Positions 1 through 9,365 of a DNA stretch of 64,000 nt are shown in pieces (positions within the stretch are counted from its first letter, which is position 1; each line of letters opens with the position of its first letter). The stretch is from Caballeronia humi. Lineage in GTDB: Bacteria > Pseudomonadota > Gammaproteobacteria > Burkholderiales > Burkholderiaceae. The notes beneath the pieces are model-generated. The model was given only the letters and a program-made list of their open reading frames with translations, searched no databases and had not been told where the DNA came from. Where the stretch lies: positions 62,001-126,000 of the forward strand of contig NZ_FCNW02000011.1 of NCBI RefSeq assembly GCF_001544475.1. Reading direction: 5' to 3'. Made by a program: the position numbers and the translations under genes.

Positions 1-1
1 C

Positions 2-1351
2 ATCCGCATGCCGGGTGGCTCGGGGCTCGAATTGCTGCAAACCGTGCGCGACCGGCTACCAGGGCTGCCGGTCATCATCATGACCGCGTTCTCGGACCTC
101 GACAGCGCCGTCGCCGCGTTCCAGGGCGGCGCGTTCGAGTACCTCGCGAAACCCTTCGACGTCGACAAGGCGGTGGAGCTGATCCGCCGCGCCGTCGACG
201 AAAGCATGCGCGGCGAAGCGGCCTATGACGACCGCGTCACCGAGACGCCCGAGATGCTCGGCCAGGCGCCGGCGATGCAGGATATGTTCCGCGCAATCGG
301 ACGTCTGTCGCATTCGGCCGCGACCGTGCTCATCACGGGCGAATCAGGCACCGGAAAGGAGCTTGTCGCCCGCGCGCTGCACCGACATAGCCCGCGCGCG
401 AACGGTCCGTTCATCGCGCTCAACACGGCGGCGATCCCGAAGGACCTGCTGGAATCCGAACTTTTCGGGCACGAGCGCGGCGCGTTTACCGGCGCGCAGG
501 CGATGCGCCAGGGTCGCTTCGAGCAGGCGGAGAACGGCACGCTCTTTCTCGACGAAATCGGCGACATGCCGTTCGACCTGCAGACGCGGCTGTTGCGCGT
601 GCTCTCCGACGGGCAGTTTTATCGCGTCGGCGGCCACAACCCGCTGAAGGCGAACGTCCGCGTGATCGCCGCGACGCACCAGAATCTGGAATCGCGCGTG
701 CGGCAAGGGTTGTTTCGCGAGGACTTGTATCACCGGCTCAACGTGATCCGGCTGCGATTGCCCGCGCTGCGCGAACGTAGCGAAGACATTCCGCTGCTCA
801 CGCGTCACTTCCTGCAGAAAAGCGCGCGCGATCTCGGTGTCGAGCCGAAACGCGTTTCGGAGGAGGCGTTGGCTTATCTTGCTTCGCTGCCGTTTCCGGG
901 CAACGTGCGGCAACTCGAAAACCTGTGCAACTGGCTGACGGTGATGGCGCCCGCGCAGACGATCGAGCAGAAGGACCTGCCGCCCGATCTCACGCCGACG
1001 CAGGAATACGCCGGCGAGAGCACGTCGCTCACGGCGAATTCCGAGACGAGCGGCGCGGTGTCCGCAAGCACCGGGCTTAACGGCACGTCGAGCGCGCCCG
1101 CGACGCTCAACGCCGCGCCGCCGGGCGTGCCGGTCAGCGTGTGGGAGAACGGTTTGCGCACGGAAGTCGCGCGGCTGTTGCGCGAGAACACGGCCGATGT
1201 CATGGACGAACTCGCGCGCCGGTTCGAGGCAGCCGTGATCCGCGAGGCGCTCGATTTCACGCGCGGCCGCAAGGTCGAGGCGGCGGAGCGGCTCGGCATC
1301 GGACGCAACACGATCACACGCAAGATCCAGGAACTGCATCTCGACGCCTGA
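2..1351 (+). CDS. ntrC: Nitrogen regulation response regulator NtrC (NR-I), 5' end outside window
   Basis: Sigma-54-dependent activator of nitrogen-limitation genes, normally phosphorylated by NtrB. The frame is open from the window edge, so the start and most of the receiver domain, including the phospho-acceptor aspartate, lie upstream. What remains is the end of the receiver (the TAF and KPF segments), a full AAA+ domain with Walker A GESGTGKE, the sigma-54 contact loop GAFTGA and Walker B LFLDEIGD, then a variable Ala/Ser/Thr-rich linker. A Fis-type helix-turn-helix ends the protein (AAERLGIGRNTITRKIQEL). It converges on xthA with only 20 bases between the two stop codons. NtrC rather than another NtrC-family member is inferred from the C-terminal helix-turn-helix and the overall fit. 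Confidence 0.9.
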   Translation: MRMPGGSGLELLQTVRDRLPGLPVIIMTAFSDLDSAVAAFQGGAFEYLAKPFDVDKAVELIRRAVDESMRGEAAYDDRVTETPEMLGQAPAMQDMFRAIGRLSHSAATVLITGESGTGKELVARALHRHSPRANGPFIALNTAAIPKDLLESELFGHERGAFTGAQAMRQGRFEQAENGTLFLDEIGDMPFDLQTRLLRVLSDGQFYRVGGHNPLKANVRVIAATHQNLESRVRQGLFREDLYHRLNVIRLRLPALRERSEDIPLLTRHFLQKSARDLGVEPKRVSEEALAYLASLPFPGNVRQLENLCNWLTVMAPAQTIEQKDLPPDLTPTQEYAGESTSLTANSETSGAVSASTGLNGTSSAPATLNAAPPGVPVSVWENGLRTEVARLLRENTADVMDELARRFEAAVIREALDFTRGRKVEAAERLGIGRNTITRKIQELHLDA

Positions 1352-1371
1352 TTGACGGGCGTCTCAAAAAA

Positions 1372-2148
1372 TCAGCCGATCGTCGCGATCACGGGCGCGT
1401 GATCCGACGGCTGCTCCCACTTGCGCGGCACTTTATCGACTTCGCAGGCCGAGCACGTCGCAGCAAGTTCCGCCGACAACAAAATGTGATCGATCCGCAG
1501 CCCCGCATTGCGGCGGAACGCGAGCATCCGGTAGTCCCACCACGTAAAGAGTTTTTCGGGCTGCTCGAACTGGCGGAAGGAATCGGTCAGGCCGAGCCCG
1601 ACGAGCCGCACGAATTGCGCGCGCTCTTCCGGCGAAACGAGGTTCTGGCCCTCCCACGCTTTCGGATCATGCACGTCGCGGTCTTCGGGCGCGATGTTGT
1701 AGTCGCCGAGAAGCGCGAGCTTCGGGTGCACCTTCATCTCGTCGATGAGCCAGTCGTGCAGCGCGTCCAGCCAGCGCATCTTGTAGGCAAATTTCTCGCT
1801 GCCGACGGCCTGCCCGTTCGGAAAGTACGCCGACACGATCCGCACGCCGTCAATGGTCGCGGCGATTACGCGCTGCTGCGGGTCGTCGAAGCCGGGGATG
1901 TTGCGCACGACGCTGCCTTCATCGACCGTTACGCCGTCGCGCACGAGAATGCCGACGCCGTTATACGTCTTCTGGCCGGCGAACCAGCTTTTGTAGCCGG
2001 CGGCTTCGAAGTCGGCTCGGGGGAATTTGTCGTCGGTGAGCTTGAGTTCCTGCAGGCACAGGACGTCGCACTGGCTCAACTGGAGCCAGTCGAGGACGTG
2101 CTGCTGGCGGACTTTCAGGGAATTGACGTTCCAGGTGGCGATTTTCAT
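1372..2148 (-). CDS. xthA: Exodeoxyribonuclease III
   Basis: AP endonuclease and 3'-5' exonuclease of base-excision repair; 258 residues, the usual size for the ExoIII/Xth family. It begins MKIATWNVNSLKVR, the canonical family N-terminus with the metal-binding Asn. LQELK holds the metal-binding Glu, LLGDYNIAP the catalytic Asp/Asn pair, and RIDHILLS plus SDHAPV the C-terminal catalytic His. The frame stays open another 18 codons upstream, but that extension has no family similarity, so the ATG at 2148 is chosen. The gene converges on ntrC and is divergent from codA, with about 120 bases between their starts for both promoters. Confidence 0.95.
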   Translation of the reverse strand: MKIATWNVNSLKVRQQHVLDWLQLSQCDVLCLQELKLTDDKFPRADFEAAGYKSWFAGQKTYNGVGILVRDGVTVDEGSVVRNIPGFDDPQQRVIAATIDGVRIVSAYFPNGQAVGSEKFAYKMRWLDALHDWLIDEMKVHPKLALLGDYNIAPEDRDVHDPKAWEGQNLVSPEERAQFVRLVGLGLTDSFRQFEQPEKLFTWWDYRMLAFRRNAGLRIDHILLSAELAATCSACEVDKVPRKWEQPSDHAPVIATIG

Positions 2149-2269
2149 GCGGGGTCGAAAGAGTGAAAAGGCGTTGGCGGCAATGATAACCGTCTGGCGC
2201 ATACACGACAGCCAGGCGATTTTGTCCCGCTACAATCATCCCGAAAAGCCCAACCGCTCAAGGAATCGT

Positions 2270-3544
2270 ATGGACCTCATCATCCGACGCGCAGCGACTG
2301 CACGTTCCCGCGAACTGGTCGACATCGGCATGGAAGCGGGGCGCATCGCCGCGATCGAGCCGCGGCTCGAAGCCACCGCCCGCGAGGAGATCGACGCCAA
2401 CGGTTCGCTCGTCACCGCGCCCTTCGTCGATGCGCATTTCCACATGGACGCCACGCTGTCCTACGGCTTGCCGCGCGTGAACGCGTCGGGGACGCTGCTC
2501 GAAGGCATCGCGTTGTGGGGTGAACTGAAGCCGGACCTGACGCAGGAGGCGCTGGTCGAGCGCGCGATGCAGTACTGCGACTGGGCCGTCGCCCGCGGGC
2601 TGCTTGCGATCCGCTCGCACGTCGATGTCTGCGATCCGCGTTTGCTCGCCGTCGAGGCGTTGCTCGAAGTGAAACGCCGCGTGAAGCCGTATCTCGACCT
2701 GCAACTCGTCGCGTTTCCGCAGGACGGCATATTGCGCAGTGCGGGCGCTTTTGAAAACCTGACGCGCGCGATCGCGCTCGGCGTCGATGTGGTCGGCGGC
2801 ATTCCGCACTTCGAGCGCACGATGGCGGACGGCGCGGCGTCGGTGAAGCTGCTCTGCGAATTCGCGGCGGAGAAGGGTCTTCGCGTGGACATGCACTGCG
2901 ACGAAACCGACGATCCGATGTCGCGCCACATCGAAACGCTCGCCGCCGAGACGCATCGGCTCGGTCTGCAAGGGCGAGTGACCGGCTCGCACCTCACGTC
3001 GATGCATTCGATGGACAACTACTACGTGAGCAAGCTGATTCCGCTGATGCGCGAGTCAGGCGTCGCGGCGATCGCGAATCCGCTCATCAACATTACGCTG
3101 CAGGGCCGCGCCGAGACATATCCGAAGCGGCGCGGCATGACGCGCGTGCCGGAACTGCTCGCGGCGGGCATCGATGTCGCGTTCGGCCATGATTGCGTGA
3201 TGGACCCGTGGTACAGCCTGGGCTCCGGCGACATGCTCGAAGTCGCGCACATGGGGCTGCACGTCGCGCAGATGACGGGCGTGGACGGCATGCGCGCCGC
3301 ATTCGACGCCGTGACTACGACGCCCGCGCGGATTCTCGGCATCGAAGGGTACGGGATCGAAGTGGGCTGCAACGCGGATTGCGTGGTGCTCGACGCGCGC
3401 GATCCGATCGAGGCGATCCGGCTGCGCGCCGCGCGCACGGCGGTGATCCGGCGCGGTGAAGTCGTGAGCCGCTCGCCGTCGGTGCGCGCGAGTCTTGCGC
3501 TCGAAGGGCGGCCCGCCGAGGTGAATTTCAGGCTGGAGCGCTGA
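2270..3544 (+). CDS. codA: Cytosine deaminase (CodA-type amidohydrolase)
   Basis: Predicted to deaminate cytosine, or a related amino-azine, to uracil in pyrimidine salvage. The 424 residues match the length of E. coli CodA (427). Metal and catalytic motifs are all present: HFHMD, the HCDE segment with the catalytic Glu, SHLTSMHS, and FGHDCVMDPWY with the catalytic Asp. The PLINITLQGR and YPKRRGMTRV stretches follow CodA closely. The ATG at 2270 is preceded by AAGGA; longer in-frame starts run into the xthA promoter and lack similarity. No codB permease lies beside it. Related isopropylammelide-type hydrolases cannot be fully excluded, but the motif spacing favours cytosine deaminase. Confidence 0.88.
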   Translation: MDLIIRRAATARSRELVDIGMEAGRIAAIEPRLEATAREEIDANGSLVTAPFVDAHFHMDATLSYGLPRVNASGTLLEGIALWGELKPDLTQEALVERAMQYCDWAVARGLLAIRSHVDVCDPRLLAVEALLEVKRRVKPYLDLQLVAFPQDGILRSAGAFENLTRAIALGVDVVGGIPHFERTMADGAASVKLLCEFAAEKGLRVDMHCDETDDPMSRHIETLAAETHRLGLQGRVTGSHLTSMHSMDNYYVSKLIPLMRESGVAAIANPLINITLQGRAETYPKRRGMTRVPELLAAGIDVAFGHDCVMDPWYSLGSGDMLEVAHMGLHVAQMTGVDGMRAAFDAVTTTPARILGIEGYGIEVGCNADCVVLDARDPIEAIRLRAARTAVIRRGEVVSRSPSVRASLALEGRPAEVNFRLER

Positions 3545-3580
3545 ACAAAAAAGCCGTTCCAGCTCACGCGGGAACGGCTC
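3545..3580 (-). terminator. Intrinsic terminator of prlC
   Basis: A 9-bp perfect stem (AGCCGTTCC at 3552-3560 with GGAACGGCT at 3571-3579) is followed on the minus strand by a run of T (the A run at 3547-3552). It sits between the convergent codA and prlC genes. The U-tract points to prlC, but the stem could also help end codA transcripts. Confidence 0.8.
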
Positions 3581-3623
3581 TCAAACTTCAATCAATCGAA
3601 GCGCGTATGCACTGCGTGGGCCG

Positions 3624-5732
3624 TCATGCCGTCATGCCGTTATGGCGCAGCAACGCGTCGATATTCGGCTCGCGTCCGCGGAACGCCTTGAACGATTCCA
3701 TCGCGGGCCTGCTGCCGCCCACTTCCAGAATTTCGCGGCGGTAGCGGATGCCGGTCTCGGAATCGAGCACCGATCGATTCGACGACTGCGCCGCCTCTTC
3801 GAACGCCGCATAAGCATCCGCCGACAGCACTTCCGCCCACTTGTAGCTGTAGTACCCGGCGGCATACCCGCCCGCGAACACGTGGCTGAACGTGTTGGGC
3901 CAGCGCGAAAACGGTGCCTGCGGCACGACGTGGAACTTCTCGTTGATCTCGCGAGCGACGTCGGTGACGCTCTTGCCTTCGTCGCGCGCCGGATCGTAGG
4001 ACGTGTGCAGCACCATGTCGAACATCGAGAACACGATCTGGCGCAGCGTGCCCAGGCCGCTCTGGAAATTCTTCGCGGCGAGCATCTTGTCGAAGAGATC
4101 GCGCGGCAGCGGGGCGCCGGTATCGACGTGGGCGGACATGTCGGTCAGCACGTCCCACTCCCACGCGAAGTTCTCCATGAACTGCGACGGCAGTTCGACC
4201 GCGTCCCATTCGACGCCGTTGATGCCCGACACGCCCATTTCATCGACGCGCGTCAGCATGTGATGCAGCCCGTGACCGAATTCGTGGAAAAGCGTGATGA
4301 CTTCGTCGTGCGTGAAGCAGGCGGGCTTGCCGCCGACCGGCGCGGAGAAATTGCACGTCAGATACGCGACCGGCGTCTGCACGTTGCCGCTCGTGAGCTT
4401 GTGACGCGAGCGCGCATCGTCCATCCAGGCGCCGCCGCGCTTGCCTTCGCGCGCATAGAGGTCGAGATAGAACTGCGCGATCAGCGCGCCATCCTTGTTC
4501 TCGACGCGGAAGAACCGCACTTCGGGATTCCAGACTGCCGCTTCGTCGCGCCGGATCGACACGCCGAAGAGCGTCTCGGTGACTTTGAACAGGCCCTTCA
4601 ACACCGCTTCCTGAGGAAAGTACTGCTTCACCTCGTTTTCCGAGAACGAATAGCGCTGCTGGCGCAGGCGCTCGGCGGCGAAGGTCGCGTCCCACGGCAG
4701 CAACTCGGGCATGCCAAGTTCGGTCGCGGCGAACGCGCGCAGTTCCATCCAGTCGTTTTCGGCGTGCGGGCGCGCGCGCTTCGCGAGGTCTTCGAGGAAC
4801 GAGATGACCTGCGCGGGCGATTCCGCCATCTTCGGCGCCAGCGACACTTCCGCGAAATTCTGATAGCCGAGCGTGTGCGCTTCTTCGGCGCGCAGCTTCA
4901 GATGCTCGGCGACGTTCGCCGTGTTGTCCCATTCGGCTTTGCCGTTGCCGTACATCTCGCCGAGTTCCGACGCGCGCGTCACGTAAGCGCGATACATCGC
5001 TTCGCGCAGCGGCCGGTGTTCGGCGTACTGCATTACGGGGAAATAAGACGGGAAGTGCAGCGTGAATTTCCAGCCGTCCTTGCCGTCTTTCTGCGCGGCT
5101 TCGCGCGCCGCCTGGATCACGTCTTCAGGCAGACCCGCCAGCTCGCTTTCCTTCGTGACGATGTAGGCGAACGCGTTGGTCGCGTCGAGAACGTGGTCGG
5201 AGAACGCCTTCGAGAGCGCCGCCTGTTCTTCCTGCAATTGCGCGAAGCGCGGCTTGCGGTCTTCGGGCAGTTCGGCGCCGGAGAGGCGGAAGCTGCGCAG
5301 CGAATTTTCAAGAATCTTCTTGCGCTCTTTCGAGAGGCCCGCGAATTCCTCACCCGCGGCGATCGCCTTGTACTTATCGTAAAGCGCGAGATTCTGGCCG
5401 ACGCTCGCCCAGAATTCCGTCACGCGCGGCAGGTTTTCGCCGTAGGCGGCGCGCAGTTCGGGCGTATCGGCGACGGCGTTCAGGTGGCCCGCGACGCCCC
5501 ACGCGCGCGACAGCCGCTCGGACGCGCTCTCGACCGATCCGACGATGTCGTTCCAGGTGGCGGGGGTATCGGGCGCGCTCGCGTGATCGACGGCGGCTTT
5601 CGCGGCAGCGAGCAGTTCGTCGAGCGCCGGTGTGACGTGGTCGGGTCTGATCTCGCCGAAACGCGGCAAGTCGGAGAAATCGAGCAGCGGGTTGGCGTGG
5701 GTTGCTGACGTGGCTAACGTGGTGTCGCTCAT
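3624..5732 (-). CDS. prlC: Oligopeptidase A (M3 family metallopeptidase)
   Basis: Cytosolic zinc endopeptidase that degrades short peptides, including cleaved signal peptides. At 702 residues it is slightly longer than E. coli PrlC (680). The zinc motif HEFGH is at about residues 483-487, followed by the second zinc-ligand region GINGVEWDAVELPSQ. The N-terminus (NPLLDFSDLPRFGEIRPDHV) is the usual opening of this family. It lies downstream of folD on the same strand across a 177-base gap, so it may be read from its own promoter. It ends at an intrinsic terminator. Confidence 0.95.
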   Translation of the reverse strand: MSDTTLATSATHANPLLDFSDLPRFGEIRPDHVTPALDELLAAAKAAVDHASAPDTPATWNDIVGSVESASERLSRAWGVAGHLNAVADTPELRAAYGENLPRVTEFWASVGQNLALYDKYKAIAAGEEFAGLSKERKKILENSLRSFRLSGAELPEDRKPRFAQLQEEQAALSKAFSDHVLDATNAFAYIVTKESELAGLPEDVIQAAREAAQKDGKDGWKFTLHFPSYFPVMQYAEHRPLREAMYRAYVTRASELGEMYGNGKAEWDNTANVAEHLKLRAEEAHTLGYQNFAEVSLAPKMAESPAQVISFLEDLAKRARPHAENDWMELRAFAATELGMPELLPWDATFAAERLRQQRYSFSENEVKQYFPQEAVLKGLFKVTETLFGVSIRRDEAAVWNPEVRFFRVENKDGALIAQFYLDLYAREGKRGGAWMDDARSRHKLTSGNVQTPVAYLTCNFSAPVGGKPACFTHDEVITLFHEFGHGLHHMLTRVDEMGVSGINGVEWDAVELPSQFMENFAWEWDVLTDMSAHVDTGAPLPRDLFDKMLAAKNFQSGLGTLRQIVFSMFDMVLHTSYDPARDEGKSVTDVAREINEKFHVVPQAPFSRWPNTFSHVFAGGYAAGYYSYKWAEVLSADAYAAFEEAAQSSNRSVLDSETGIRYRREILEVGGSRPAMESFKAFRGREPNIDALLRHNGMTA

Positions 5733-5909
5733 GGCTCTCCCGGTCTCGTGTAAAAGGGGCGGGTCCGCCCTTGTTTCGGTCGTTCGCTGCGCATTTCAGA
5801 GTGATGAATCGCAGGCGAACGTCAGGGAATCATTATTGGGGCGACGCGGGCAATTTCCAATCGATTCTGCCTACGGATGCGATTTAAGGCGCTCGCCGCG
5901 TTAGCGCGT

Positions 5910-6764
5910 TCAGCCAGGCGCAGCGCGCTCGGCGGCTTCGATCGTGTTGACGAGCAGCATCGTGATCGTCATCGGGCCGACGCCGCCCGGCACCGGCGTG
6001 ATGAAGCCGGCCACGTCGAGCACGCCCGCGAAATCGACGTCGCCGCACAGTTTGCCCGCGTCGTCGCGATTCATGCCGACGTCGATCACCGTGGCGCCCG
6101 GCTTGACCATGTCGGCCGTCAGCACATTGCGTCGCCCGACCGCCGCGACCACCACGTCCGCGTTCCTCGTATGGGCGGCCAGATCGCGCGTCTTGCTGTG
6201 ACAGATCGTGACAGTCGCGCCGGCTTCGAGCAGCAAGAGCGCCATGGGTTTGCCGACGATGTTCGAGCGGCCGATCACGACCGCGTTCGCGCCCTGAAGC
6301 GGAATCTCGTATTCCTTGAACATTTGCATCACGCCATACGGCGTGCACGGGCGAAAGAGCGGCTTGCCGGTGAGCAGCGCGCCCGCGTTCGCGACGTGGA
6401 ACCCGTCGACGTCTTTTTCGGGCGCGATCGCCTCGATGACCTTGTGGCTGTCGATATGCGCCGGCAGCGGCAACTGCACGAGAATGCCGTGGATCGTCGG
6501 ATTGCGGTTCAGCGCGTTGATGTGCGCGAGGAGATCGGCTTCGGAAAGCGTCGCGGGGAAGCGGTCGAACACCGAATGGAGGCCGTTGTCCTGACACGCC
6601 TTCACCTTGTTGCGCACGTAGACCTCGCTCGCCGGATTGTCGCCGACGAGCACGACGGCGAGACCCGGCTGATGGCCGCGTGCATTGAGGGCGGCGGCGC
6701 GGGTGGCGACATCGGCGCGAAGTTTCTTGGAAAGGGCGGTGCCGTCGATCAGTTGGGCAGTCAT
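5910..6764 (-). CDS. folD: Bifunctional methylenetetrahydrofolate dehydrogenase / methenyltetrahydrofolate cyclohydrolase
   Basis: Interconverts 5,10-methylene-, methenyl- and 10-formyl-tetrahydrofolate using NADP, supplying one-carbon units for purines and formyl-methionine. The 284 residues are the standard FolD length. Visible signatures are [10 protein letters not shown] with the catalytic Lys, GILVQLPLP, the [10 protein letters not shown] substrate loop, the Rossmann segment [14 protein letters not shown] and the closing [20 protein letters not shown] -10 element on the minus strand (6893-6898) lies about 130 bases upstream and may drive it, although no good -35 is visible. Confidence 0.97.
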   Translation of the reverse strand: MTAQLIDGTALSKKLRADVATRAAALNARGHQPGLAVVLVGDNPASEVYVRNKVKACQDNGLHSVFDRFPATLSEADLLAHINALNRNPTIHGILVQLPLPAHIDSHKVIEAIAPEKDVDGFHVANAGALLTGKPLFRPCTPYGVMQMFKEYEIPLQGANAVVIGRSNIVGKPMALLLLEAGATVTICHSKTRDLAAHTRNADVVVAAVGRRNVLTADMVKPGATVIDVGMNRDDAGKLCGDVDFAGVLDVAGFITPVPGGVGPMTITMLLVNTIEAAERAAPG

Positions 6765-6951
6765 CGTGAGTCGGGTCGAGAGTAGGCAAGTGGGGCGGCG
6801 CGGCGGCCTTGAGCGGCGCGCGCGAAGCGCTTCCGGAATCGTCCGAACGGATGCGGAGCGCTTTTCGGAAGGCGCTGATGGGGAAGGCCGAAATTATACC
6901 GCTTCGGGTGGTTTGCCTGCCTCGGGCGGATTGCCGGTCGCCGAATTGCAA

Positions 6952-6972
6952 GAGGCCCCTTTACGGGGCCTC
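6952..6972 (-). terminator. Probable terminator after the DUF3300-DUF2950 pair
   Basis: An 8-bp perfect GC-rich stem (GAGGCCCC / GGGGCCTC, loop TTTAC) lies 18 bases past the DUF2950 stop codon. On the minus strand it is followed by TTGCAATTC, which is only moderately U-rich. Confidence 0.6.
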
Positions 6973-6989
6973 AGTGTCCTTCAGGCGAT

Positions 6990-7913
6990 TCAGGGCGAAA
7001 CGGGCTGCCAGGTATCGTCGGGATTGAAGGTTCGCAGCGCGGCGGCAGCCTTTGCCGTCGAGCGCCCGAGGTTCTTCTGATAAACCTGCCCGTCCTGATT
7101 GACGATGAAGGTCATCACGCCGGTCTTGCCATATTCCGCCGGCCACGCGACGAGGCCGAATCCCTTCGACATCTCGCCATCGGTGATGTAGTTCTGCGCG
7201 CCGCCCTGCGCGCTCGGCCCCTGCGCGGTCAGGATCTTGTAGTGATAGCCGTGATAGGCATCAGCGGGGAGCGTGTGGTTCGGCATCGTCGCGGCGAGCG
7301 GCCCGAGCGGGCTTTCGGGCTCGCCGGGCGCGCTGTCCCAGTAGAGGCCGTCGCGCTTGCCGGGCGCGCTGACGAAGCGCTGCGCGTAGTGCTGCTGCTG
7401 TTTCTGGTAATCGCGCTGGGCATCGACATAGCCGAGCGCCGCGAGCATCACCGAGCGCTCGTTGCGGCCGATGCGCCGCGTCAGGATTTCGTCGCGCGCG
7501 GCGGGCAGGTCGAACTTCCATCCCTTCGATCCCTGCACGAGCGGGATCGGCAGCGTCCAGCCGTTCCCGCCCGCCTCGATGTGCGCGCGCGCCGCGCCGC
7601 CCAGCGGCGCGGCGTCGTTGACGATCTTGTGCTCCTTCGACCACGCGCCGAGGAAGTCGTAGATGTCCTGCTCGCCGATGTCGTCGGTCGGAATGAAGCG
7701 CGGATAGTCGTTGCCGAGCACGTGGCGTAAGGCGGCGTGGTCGTTGATGGCGAGGGCGTCGGCGAACGCGTCGGCGGCGGCGTCGGGCGTCGGGTAGACG
7801 GCTTGTGCGTGGATGGCAGGCGCGGAAAACGCGCCGAATGCAGCCGCTGCGACCCACGCAATGGCGCGTGCGCGCAGTGTCTTCGATGTGGCGTGTGCGG
7901 ATGTGTGATTCAT
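6990..7913 (-). CDS. DUF2950 family exported protein
   Basis: 307 residues of unknown function. An N-terminal signal peptide (basic stretch, then AIAWVAAAAFGAFSAPAIHAQA with a plausible cleavage after HAQA) points to the periplasm. The mature part matches the DUF2950 family pattern: an early AFADALAINDHAAL segment, the GQDIYDFL-like region, repeated Tyr/Trp-rich motifs (GLYWDSAPGE, YHGYHYKILTAQG) and the closing GVMTFIVNQDGQVYQKNLG. The ATG at 7913 is chosen over the GTG at 7916 because AGGAG sits at better spacing. It lies 48 bases after the DUF3300 stop, so the two are very probably cotranscribed. The two families are known neighbours in proteobacteria, and I know of no biochemical function for the pair. 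Confidence 0.85.
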   Translation of the reverse strand: MNHTSAHATSKTLRARAIAWVAAAAFGAFSAPAIHAQAVYPTPDAAADAFADALAINDHAALRHVLGNDYPRFIPTDDIGEQDIYDFLGAWSKEHKIVNDAAPLGGAARAHIEAGGNGWTLPIPLVQGSKGWKFDLPAARDEILTRRIGRNERSVMLAALGYVDAQRDYQKQQQHYAQRFVSAPGKRDGLYWDSAPGEPESPLGPLAATMPNHTLPADAYHGYHYKILTAQGPSAQGGAQNYITDGEMSKGFGLVAWPAEYGKTGVMTFIVNQDGQVYQKNLGRSTAKAAAALRTFNPDDTWQPVSP

Positions 7914-7961
7914 CACGGGCTCCTGAATCGGGTTGGGCGAGGGTTTGAGGCGTGTACAGGA

Positions 7962-9365
7962 TTACCGGCGGCGCATGCCGCCGCCGTGTCCGCCGCCAAA
8001 TCCGCCTCCGCCTCCGCGCATGCCGCCGCCTCCACCGCCTCCACCGCCGAATTCACGGCCGCCACCTCCGCCACCGCCTCCGAATTCACGTCCGCCACCG
8101 CCCGCTCCGAGATTGCCTCCGCCTCCGCCACGGTTGGCAAGCTGGTCGCGGCTTCCCTGGCCGCGCTGCATGTCGCGCCGGGCTGCATCGCCGTCGCCGG
8201 CGCCGCGCAACGCGTTGTCGCGATTCACGCCCTGCGCGCGCTGCTGCAAATCGTTGCGGTTAGCACTCCCAGCGCCGCCAGCCCCGCCGCCACGATTGCC
8301 GCGCTCGCCACCCTGCTTGATGTCCTGCACGCGCTGGCTCGCGGAGCCGGTGACATCCTGCCCGGTACGCGTTTCCAGCGTCTGCCGCGCCTGCGCGCGC
8401 GGGTCTTCGCGGCCGCGGAACTGGTCGGCTTGCGCGCGGTTTCCGCTGCCGATGTTGCCTGTATTTATGTTGTTCTGCCGGTTGCTGCGATCGACGTTGC
8501 GATTGAACTGCGGGTCGTTGCGGTTCCAGTTCGCTGTCGTGTTGTTTGCGTTCAGCCGGTTGTTGACGTTGATGTTGTTATACCGATTGACGTTCACGTT
8601 GACGTCGTGCGAATTCCAGTTGAAGCCGCCCCAGAGCGCATTCGTGATCGCGATGCCGGTGCCGAACGCGAGCCCGGCGACCAGCGCCGAGCCGGCGTAA
8701 TAGCCGACCGGCGGCGGAATGTAGACCGGCGGATAGGCGGGATACGCCCACGCGCCGTAGACGACCGTCGGGTTATAGGTCGGCACGTACACGACTTGCG
8801 GATTCGCCGGCACGATCTGGATCGTGCTCTGCTCGACGATCACCTTCTGCTGCTCGTTCGTCTTCAGGTTGCCGGCTTGCTGCGCCTGCTTTCTCAGCCG
8901 CTGCACGGAATCCATCACGTCGTTCGGCTGCGCTAGGAACGCGTTGCCGAGCTGAGAAACCCAGTCGGGCTTCGAATTCATCGTCGCGAGGACCTGCGGG
9001 AACGCGACGAGCGACTGCACGCTCGGGTCCCACGGCTCCGAGGCGACGGCCTTCACCGCGTCGTCGCCCTTGACGTTCGTGTGCGAGCTCGACCACGCCG
9101 CCGCCGCGGTCACTTCCGACGGATACGTCGTCGCCATCAGCACCTGCGCGAGCAGCGCGTCGGGGTAGAGCGCGATGGGGGCCGTCAACGAGTCGAGCTG
9201 CTGCTTCGAGAGTTTGGCGGCGGCCGGCGCGCTCGGCTGCGCCTGCGTCTGCGCGAAAGCGGGCGGCGCGTAAAGCGCGAGCATCGGCGAAGCACAGAGT
9301 GCCGCGCACAGCAGCAGGACTCGCGAGGCCGGACGGGCGTCGGCGAGTGAGCGAATTGGAGTCAC
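7962..9365 (-). CDS. DUF3300 family exported protein with glycine-rich tail
   Basis: 467 residues of unknown function, predicted to be exported. I prefer the GTG at 9365 because GGAGGA sits just upstream and it is followed directly by a signal peptide (VLLLCAALCASPMLALY, cleavage near AFAQ). An ATG at 9596 would add 77 low-complexity residues. The DUF3300 domain is clear: LDSLTAPIALYPDALLAQVL, ATTYPSEVTAAAAW, WDPSVQSLVAFPQVL, then VYVPTYNPTVVYG. A long Asn/Arg/Gln-rich middle and a C-terminal glycine tail ending HGGGMRRR follow. It is the first gene of the pair with DUF2950. Its partner and substrate are unknown; an envelope role is inferred from the signal peptide. Confidence 0.85.
   Translation of the reverse strand: MTPIRSLADARPASRVLLLCAALCASPMLALYAPPAFAQTQAQPSAPAAAKLSKQQLDSLTAPIALYPDALLAQVLMATTYPSEVTAAAAWSSSHTNVKGDDAVKAVASEPWDPSVQSLVAFPQVLATMNSKPDWVSQLGNAFLAQPNDVMDSVQRLRKQAQQAGNLKTNEQQKVIVEQSTIQIVPANPQVVYVPTYNPTVVYGAWAYPAYPPVYIPPPVGYYAGSALVAGLAFGTGIAITNALWGGFNWNSHDVNVNVNRYNNINVNNRLNANNTTANWNRNDPQFNRNVDRSNRQNNINTGNIGSGNRAQADQFRGREDPRAQARQTLETRTGQDVTGSASQRVQDIKQGGERGNRGGGAGGAGSANRNDLQQRAQGVNRDNALRGAGDGDAARRDMQRGQGSRDQLANRGGGGGNLGAGGGGREFGGGGGGGGREFGGGGGGGGGMRGGGGGFGGGHGGGMRRR

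Noticed and set aside
1343..1363. Hairpin GACGCC/GGCGTC at the ntrC stop as a terminator
   Set aside because: The stem is only six pairs with a nine-base loop, overlaps the stop codon and is not clearly followed by a T run.
3642..5708. 688-residue open frame opposite prlC
   Set aside because: It is an Arg/Glu-rich shadow of the M3 peptidase with no family motif.
7962..8140. CRISPR-like periodic repeats
   Set aside because: The periodic CCGCC-type pattern encodes the glycine tail of the DUF3300 protein; there are no uniform spacers.
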